A DNA stretch of 51,614 bases from the IMG/VR virus record IMGVR_UViG_3300009079_002130, positions 1 to 51,614 of that record; one strand, written 5' to 3'. Below are positions 46,895-51,614 of this stretch, one piece after another. The first letter of the stretch is position 1, and each line of letters starts with the position of its first letter. Below the pieces are notes generated by a model. The model was not told where the DNA came from. It searched no databases and saw only the letters and a list, made by a program, of their open reading frames with translations. The translations under genes were made by a program, and so were the position numbers. This DNA comes from a virus.

Positions 46895-49789
46895 ATGTCA
46901 ACTCCCATAAGGATTAAAAGATCTGCTGTGCCTGGCAAAAGGCCAACAGCAGGTCAACTCTTAAGTGCTGAATTAGCATACAATACTTATGATGGCGAAC
47001 TGACTGCCAAGAGAGAGCGTCCTGGAATAGGTACGGATATTATCCGCATTGGTGCCGGAACAACAGTTACAAATATCATTTATGTCACAAAAGACGGAAA
47101 CGACACAAACACAGGACTCAAACTTGGAGATGCCAAAAAAACAATCGGAGCAGCACTCACACAGGCAACAACAGGATCAGTTATTAAAGTTAGTGCCGGA
47201 ACTTATATAGAAAATAATCCCCTAACCATTCCAGAACAAGTCTCAGTTGTCGGTGATAGTTTAAGAGAAGTATCGGTATCACCACAAAACCCAGATAAAG
47301 ATTTGTTCTATGTAGAAAATGGGGTTTATGTTGCAGAGATGTCTTATACAGGAACGATGGATCCTGGTGGGGCAATATTTTCTTTTAATCCAGATCAAAT
47401 AGGATATTTCGACCAATCACCTTATGTTCAGAACGGAACCAATTTTATTCCCGGAAGTATTGGAATGAGAATTGATGGTTCTAAGGCAATTGGACCAACT
47501 AAGAGTATGGTTCTTGACTCTTATACTCAATACAATCAAGGTGGTATTGGAATCTCAATTACGAATGAGGGATATGCACAGTTAGTTTCTCTCTTTACAA
47601 TTTGTAGTGATATTGCAGTGTTCTGTGGAACAGGTGCTGCTTGTGATCTTACAAACTCTAACTCATCATTCGGCACTTACGGATTAGTTGCCGATGGTGT
47701 AGGTCCTCTTAAATATACCGGAATCATTACAGGTTCTCCATCATCAATAAATGATGATACTTTTACGGTAGATTTAAGTGTTCCGACTCTCAATATTACA
47801 AATGCACTTTATGATAATACAACTGGTCTTTTAACCGCATACACAAGTACCCCTCATCAATTCTCAGTTGGAATGGGAATCACTCTTGCCGGACTTGGAT
47901 TTACTTGTCCTTATGAACCAGGAATTAGATACTATCCAAGTGGTCAAAATGGATATGTATTTGATACAAAGACTGTTGCACCTGGAAGATATTATGATGC
48001 TTATAATTTGATACAGGCAAACAAGCAGGAGATTCAGGATAAGTCTCTGGCAGCAATTGCAATCAATCATCCCGATTTTTATTTTCCTGGTGATTCGCAA
48101 ACAAATTCTAGATCTAGGTATTATGATTCTTATCGCCTGATTCAAAATAATAGGAGTGTAATTGTTGGAACTGCCTGGACGAATACTTATAATGTTTATC
48201 CGGGCATTTCAACCACAATGGATAAGTGCAAAAGGGATATTGGATATTTTGTTGATGCAGTTTCCACAGATGTTTTCACTGGCGGCAATCATTATGTTAG
48301 GGAATTTGTAAGACAATATTTTAATGCAAATGGAAATCCTATTAGTAATGGATTGGTTGGTGAAGTAAATGAATCCATTTATGCTTTTAATCAGTCAAGA
48401 AATTTAATGAAACAGGCAATTACAAATTCTCTTGTAGGTGCTGCTTATTCTGATTTAACAATTTCGACAGGAACTTCTACTTATAATGGTGGAGGTACTA
48501 CTTATGCAAATACTGATCCTTTGGCATGTTCTGATGTTCAATCTAATATTGATAATCTAGTCGGTATTGTTACGACAGTTATTGGTGCCGGAAGTTTGAT
48601 AAGTATTTCTAGTTCTGATAATTACGGAACATTTACAACAGGTGGAAACAAGTGCTATAGAGATATTGGATACTTGGTCGATGCAGTTTCTCTAGATGTA
48701 AGAGACTATACGAATAAAAATACTCGTAATTTTATTAAAGGATACTTTAATATAAATGGTGATCCTTTAATAAATGGACTTGTAGGGGAAGTTGCAGAAT
48801 CCATTTCAGCATTTAATGGAGTTAGAGATTATTCCAAAAAAGCAATTACGAACCAGTTGAATGCTCAGGACCTAACTATTGTCGGAGATCCTACAAATAC
48901 TGATCCTGCATCTTGTGCAAATGTTCAGACATTTATTGATAATCTTATTGGTGCAGTTACTTCTAGTTCTGTTGGAGTTGCCACAAGTAAATTGAATCTA
49001 ACGGCAGTTTCGATGGCAAGCACCGTATTTACTTGCAATATTGGTATTGCTACTCAAGCACATTATTATAATTCTGGCGGAACCGCAAAGATTAGTGTCA
49101 TTCGTCCTTTTGATGGCCAGATAATTTATTTTGGTGATTTATATTATACAGTCTCTAAGATTATAGTTGGATCTGGAGGAACCGGATATACCTCTCAACC
49201 AACAGTTACGATTGCAGACCCTGATACAAGTTGGGGAGTCACGGCACAAGCAGTATCAAATATTTCTAATGGTTCAGTAACCAGTTTTGATCTTATCTCA
49301 AGTGGTAGGGGATATACGTCAGTTCCTAAGGTTACAATTAGTTCGCCTGATGTTGGGATAAATACAGCAACGGCAACGACAATTTTATTACAATCTTATT
49401 ATCCAATTCTTAGTTCGTCTCCAATCTCTGCCGGAATCTGCACAGTTACTATCAGTGAAAACATTCCTTATGTAGTAAGCCCCGGAACAGAAGTTCCATT
49501 TTATAAGCAAAGTAGAGTTCTTGCATCTGGTCATTCATTTGAGTATATTGGTTCTGGAAATGAAATTGCAAAAGCACTACCGGCAACCGGTGGAGTTGCA
49601 ATTCAAGATAATGAAGTTGATATTAGAAATGGTGGATTGGTTGTTTATACCAGCACTGATCAGTCTGGTAACTTTAGGATTGGTGAAGGTGTTGTGGTGA
49701 ATCAACAATCGGGAACTATTTCTGGATCATTCTATTCTAAGAGTTTATTTTCAACCGTAACACCATTCATTCTAGCACTAGGAGGATAA
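46895..49789 (+). CDS. large tail-fibre/baseplate-type structural protein with beta-helix domain
   Basis: 964 residues. N-terminal attachment region: IKRSAVPGKRPTAGQLLSAE, ending DIIRIGAG. A pectin-lyase-like right-handed beta-helix then begins at ~residue 65 (YVTKDGNDTNTGLKLGDAKK, SAGTYIENNPLTIPEQVSVV). Two related internal segments each contain NKCYRDIGYLVDAVS/KCKRDIGYFVDAVS, suggesting duplication. The C-terminal portion has beta-rich modules (GSGGTGYTSQPTVTIADPDT). Beta-helical tail proteins recognise or degrade surface polysaccharide; no catalytic residues are identified. Likely a receptor-binding protein or its base. Confidence 0.78.
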   Translation: MSTPIRIKRSAVPGKRPTAGQLLSAELAYNTYDGELTAKRERPGIGTDIIRIGAGTTVTNIIYVTKDGNDTNTGLKLGDAKKTIGAALTQATTGSVIKVSAGTYIENNPLTIPEQVSVVGDSLREVSVSPQNPDKDLFYVENGVYVAEMSYTGTMDPGGAIFSFNPDQIGYFDQSPYVQNGTNFIPGSIGMRIDGSKAIGPTKSMVLDSYTQYNQGGIGISITNEGYAQLVSLFTICSDIAVFCGTGAACDLTNSNSSFGTYGLVADGVGPLKYTGIITGSPSSINDDTFTVDLSVPTLNITNALYDNTTGLLTAYTSTPHQFSVGMGITLAGLGFTCPYEPGIRYYPSGQNGYVFDTKTVAPGRYYDAYNLIQANKQEIQDKSLAAIAINHPDFYFPGDSQTNSRSRYYDSYRLIQNNRSVIVGTAWTNTYNVYPGISTTMDKCKRDIGYFVDAVSTDVFTGGNHYVREFVRQYFNANGNPISNGLVGEVNESIYAFNQSRNLMKQAITNSLVGAAYSDLTISTGTSTYNGGGTTYANTDPLACSDVQSNIDNLVGIVTTVIGAGSLISISSSDNYGTFTTGGNKCYRDIGYLVDAVSLDVRDYTNKNTRNFIKGYFNINGDPLINGLVGEVAESISAFNGVRDYSKKAITNQLNAQDLTIVGDPTNTDPASCANVQTFIDNLIGAVTSSSVGVATSKLNLTAVSMASTVFTCNIGIATQAHYYNSGGTAKISVIRPFDGQIIYFGDLYYTVSKIIVGSGGTGYTSQPTVTIADPDTSWGVTAQAVSNISNGSVTSFDLISSGRGYTSVPKVTISSPDVGINTATATTILLQSYYPILSSSPISAGICTVTISENIPYVVSPGTEVPFYKQSRVLASGHSFEYIGSGNEIAKALPATGGVAIQDNEVDIRNGGLVVYTSTDQSGNFRIGEGVVVNQQSGTISGSFYSKSLFSTVTPFILALGG

Positions 49790-49795
49790 TTAAAA

Positions 49796-50137
49796 ATGGC
49801 ATTACCATTAAATGTATTCAAGACAGTTACAAAAGTAGCAACAACAAATCCAGTCGGTATTTATACGGCACCTGTTGGATATACTGGTGTTGTGCTTTTG
49901 GCACAAATTGCAAATGTTGATTCTAATACTCATACAATTTCATTTTCTCATCGAAGAACGACTGTCGGTATTGCAGTTACCACTGAAATCGTAAAACAAT
50001 TTCCTGTTCAAGGAAATGATTCTGTTTCTTTAATTCAAGGAAAACTGACTTTAGAATCTGGTGATGTTCTTGTTTTATCTGCAAGTAACAGTTCTAATAT
50101 TAAATTTATTGGAAGCATTCTAGAGACACTCAACTAA
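49796..50137 (+). CDS. small beta-rich virion protein, unknown function
   Basis: 113 residues: MALPLNVFKTVTKVATTNPV, then HTISFSHRRTTVGIAVTTEI, LTLESGDVLVLSASNSSNIK. AGGAGG ribosome site seven bases before the ATG. Similar small beta proteins sit between fibre genes in cyanomyoviruses, probably as fibre or collar subunits. Confidence 0.65.
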   Translation: MALPLNVFKTVTKVATTNPVGIYTAPVGYTGVVLLAQIANVDSNTHTISFSHRRTTVGIAVTTEIVKQFPVQGNDSVSLIQGKLTLESGDVLVLSASNSSNIKFIGSILETLN

Positions 50138-50138
50138 A

Positions 50139-51614
50139 ATGGCAAAATATATTAGCGACCGCCAAAGAAATCTTAAGATTGGTATTACTTCTTATACTGA
50201 AAATTTAACAGTATTGGAAGTTACTGGTGGTGCTTATATTTCCAGTTATGTTGGAATAGGAACTACAAATCCAACACAATCTCTACACATTCAGGGTAGT
50301 GCAAGACTTACTGGTGCCCTTTATGATAGTACTAATGTAGCAGGAAATTCGGGTCAGGTACTTCAAACAACTGGTAGCGGTATTATATGGTCTAATGCTT
50401 CTGATGTTGGTATATTAACTTATGTCGATAGATCTGGTATAGCAACCTTTGCAACCAATGCCGGTATAGCAACCTTTGCTACTAGTGCCGGTATAGCAAC
50501 TTATGCTGATAGAGCTGGTATAGCAACCTATGCTGATAGAGCTGGTATAGCAACCTTTGCAACTAGTGCCGGTATATCAACCTTTGCAACCAATGCTGGT
50601 ATATCAACCTTTGCTACTATTGCCGGTATAGCAACCTTTGCAACCAATGCTGGTATATCAACCTTTGCTGATAGAGCTGGTATAGCAACCTTTGCAACCA
50701 ATGCTGGTATAGCAACCTTTGCTACTAATGCCGGTATAGCAACCTTTGCAACCAATGCTGGTATATCAACCTTTGCTACTAATGCCGGTATAGCAACCTT
50801 TGCAACCAATGCTGGTATATCAACCTTTGCAACCAATGCTGGTATATCAACCTTTGCAACCAATGCTGGTATATCAACCTTTGCAACTATTGCCGGTATA
50901 TCAACCTTTGCAACTATTGCCGGTATATCAACCTTTACATCAGAATGGATTTTAGGTGCTGTTGGAAGTTCAGATTACACCTTCACTGGACCTGGATTTA
51001 CTGGTGCAGAATCTGATCCAGTATTATATTTGGTAAGGGGACAACAATATAAGTTTACGAATACAATGGGTGCTCATCCATTTAGGATTCAAAGCACTCC
51101 AAATGGTTCTGTTGGAACTCAATACGATGATGGTATTCCAAGCAATAATATCTCTAACGGAACACTAACTTGGAATGTTCAATTTGATGCACCGGGTATT
51201 CTGTATTATCAATGCACTGCTCACGGATCTATGGGTGGTAAGATTTATATTATTGATGCTGGTATAGGACCTGATGTAAGCGTTAATACTACTGGAATTA
51301 TTACGGCATCAAGTTTTGTTGGTAACGCTTCGAGTGCTACCTTTGCAACCAATGCCGGTATAGCAACTTATGCTGATAGAGCTGGTATAGCAACCTTTGC
51401 TACTAATGCTGGTATAGCAACTTATGCTGATAGAGCTGGTATAGCAACCTTTGCTACTAATGCCGGTATATCAACCTTTGCAACCAATGCCGGAGTTTCT
51501 ACATCGGTCATAGGCGGTATTGGTTCCATTACGGGACTTTATGTATCTGGAATTAGTACATTAGGAACAGTACTAATTTCTTCTGGTATTGTAACTGCCA
51601 CCATAGGTATCGTA
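50139..51614 (+). CDS. repeat-rich tail fibre with cupredoxin-like domain (3' end beyond window)
   Basis: The frame from ATG 50139, two bases after the previous gene, is open to the window end (492 codons). N-terminal fibre region: MAKYISDRQRNLKIGITSYT, then QSLHIQGSARLTGALYDS. Residues ~91-265 are a 9-residue repeat array (GIATFATNA type). Residues ~267-373 are a cupredoxin-like domain with copper-type ligands: His313 in NTMGAHPFRI, and Cys359, His362, Met365 in YYQCTAHGSMGGK. A second repeat array follows. A long fibre is likely; the function of the copper-like site is unknown. Confidence 0.82.
   Translation, partial: MAKYISDRQRNLKIGITSYTENLTVLEVTGGAYISSYVGIGTTNPTQSLHIQGSARLTGALYDSTNVAGNSGQVLQTTGSGIIWSNASDVGILTYVDRSGIATFATNAGIATFATSAGIATYADRAGIATYADRAGIATFATSAGISTFATNAGISTFATIAGIATFATNAGISTFADRAGIATFATNAGIATFATNAGIATFATNAGISTFATNAGIATFATNAGISTFATNAGISTFATNAGISTFATIAGISTFATIAGISTFTSEWILGAVGSSDYTFTGPGFTGAESDPVLYLVRGQQYKFTNTMGAHPFRIQSTPNGSVGTQYDDGIPSNNISNGTLTWNVQFDAPGILYYQCTAHGSMGGKIYIIDAGIGPDVSVNTTGIITASSFVGNASSATFATNAGIATYADRAGIATFATNAGIATYADRAGIATFATNAGISTFATNAGVSTSVIGGIGSITGLYVSGISTLGTVLISSGIVTATIGIV
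50409..50935 (+). repeat. 27-bp tandem repeat array, ~19 full copies plus partial
   Basis: Encodes units such as GIATFATNA, GISTFATNA and GIATYADRA, with variants mixed rather than ordered, implying recombination among units. The period is 9 residues with no gaps. Confidence 0.93.
50937..51257 (+). other. cupredoxin-like domain within the fibre gene
   Basis: Domain part of the gene at 50139, inserted between two repeat arrays. A C-x2-H-x2-M loop (as in amicyanin) plus an upstream His form a type-1-copper-like ligand set. Sequence around it: LYLVRGQQYKFTNTMGAHPF and VQFDAPGILYYQCTAHGSMG. Confidence 0.78.
51336..51494 (+). repeat. second 27-bp repeat array of the fibre gene
   Basis: Five to six units of the same 9-residue type (GIATYADRA, GIATFATNA, GISTFATNA) after the cupredoxin-like domain. 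Confidence 0.88.

Noticed and set aside
50528-50863. Minus-strand periodic protein (AIPALVAKV repeats)
   Set aside because: It is the reverse-strand shadow of the fibre's 27-bp repeat, whose plus-strand frame is open through unique flanking domains.
50409-50935. CRISPR-like array
   Set aside because: Units are contiguous 27-bp in-frame repeats without unique spacers, so it is a coding repeat.

Overview
The window is part of the genome of a T4-like cyanophage (a cyanomyovirus infecting marine Synechococcus or Prochlorococcus). Three things point to this. It has T4-type replication genes (gp41 helicase, gp61 primase, class Ia ribonucleotide reductase NrdA/NrdB). It has host-derived photosynthesis and phosphate genes (psbA, two hli genes, pstS, a cyanobacterial-type porin). 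It also has many T4-style late promoters (TATAAATA or CTAAATA) in front of structural genes. Genes are packed tightly, often with ATGA or TAATG overlaps, and nearly all lie on the plus strand.

Layout. 1-1.3 kb: end of gp41, a MazG-type pyrophosphohydrolase and a small gene. 1.3-6.4 kb: late genes, including a nucleotidyltransferase with an N-terminus like the T4 capsid-targeting sequence. 6.4-12.1 kb: small conserved genes, a coiled-coil membrane protein, primase, nrdA, nrdB and a 53-residue gene missed by simple ORF calling. 12.2-20.6 kb: late genes for putative virion or internal head proteins that share modular ends. Among these lie a GIY-YIG-like nuclease, a lysis pair (C39 peptidase and GH24 lysozyme), a tail lysozyme, and a four-gene minus-strand operon (nuclease plus small membrane proteins). 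21.3-26.6 kb: seven tRNAs (Arg-UCU, Asn-GUU, Thr-UGU, Gly-UCC, Val-UAC, Ser-UGA, Pro-UGG) with hairpin-rich RNA between them, a freestanding HNH nuclease, the porin, a Pho-box-controlled pstS, and a Dps-like protein. 27.5-40.0 kb: a very AT-rich block of 15 glycosyltransferase, sugar methyltransferase and sugar-nucleotide genes. 40.0-43.5 kb: two hli genes, tiny membrane-protein genes and psbA split by three group I introns, the first carrying an HNH endonuclease with its own late promoter. 43.5-51.6 kb: an EndoVII-like nuclease, tail-fibre-type structural genes, a metallophosphoesterase, another HNH, and finally a repeat-rich fibre gene that runs off the end and carries a cupredoxin-like domain.

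Regulation is readable. Nine near-consensus sigma70-type promoters (TTGACA-N17-TATAAT) precede early or host-like genes. Several have their -35 box inside the loop of the preceding terminator. Late promoters often begin in the T-tract of the preceding terminator. The most unusual items are: the triple-intron psbA with a covarying paralogous intron pair; the family of proteins with shared end modules and capsid-targeting-like N-termini; the structured RNAs (including a cloverleaf-like fold) in the tRNA cluster; the terminator-nested promoters; two paralogous 21-residue hydrophobic micropeptides; and the amicyanin-like copper site in a tail fibre.

Limits. All family calls come from reading motifs, without searches. 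Many small genes are recognised only as conserved-looking cyanophage genes of unknown function.
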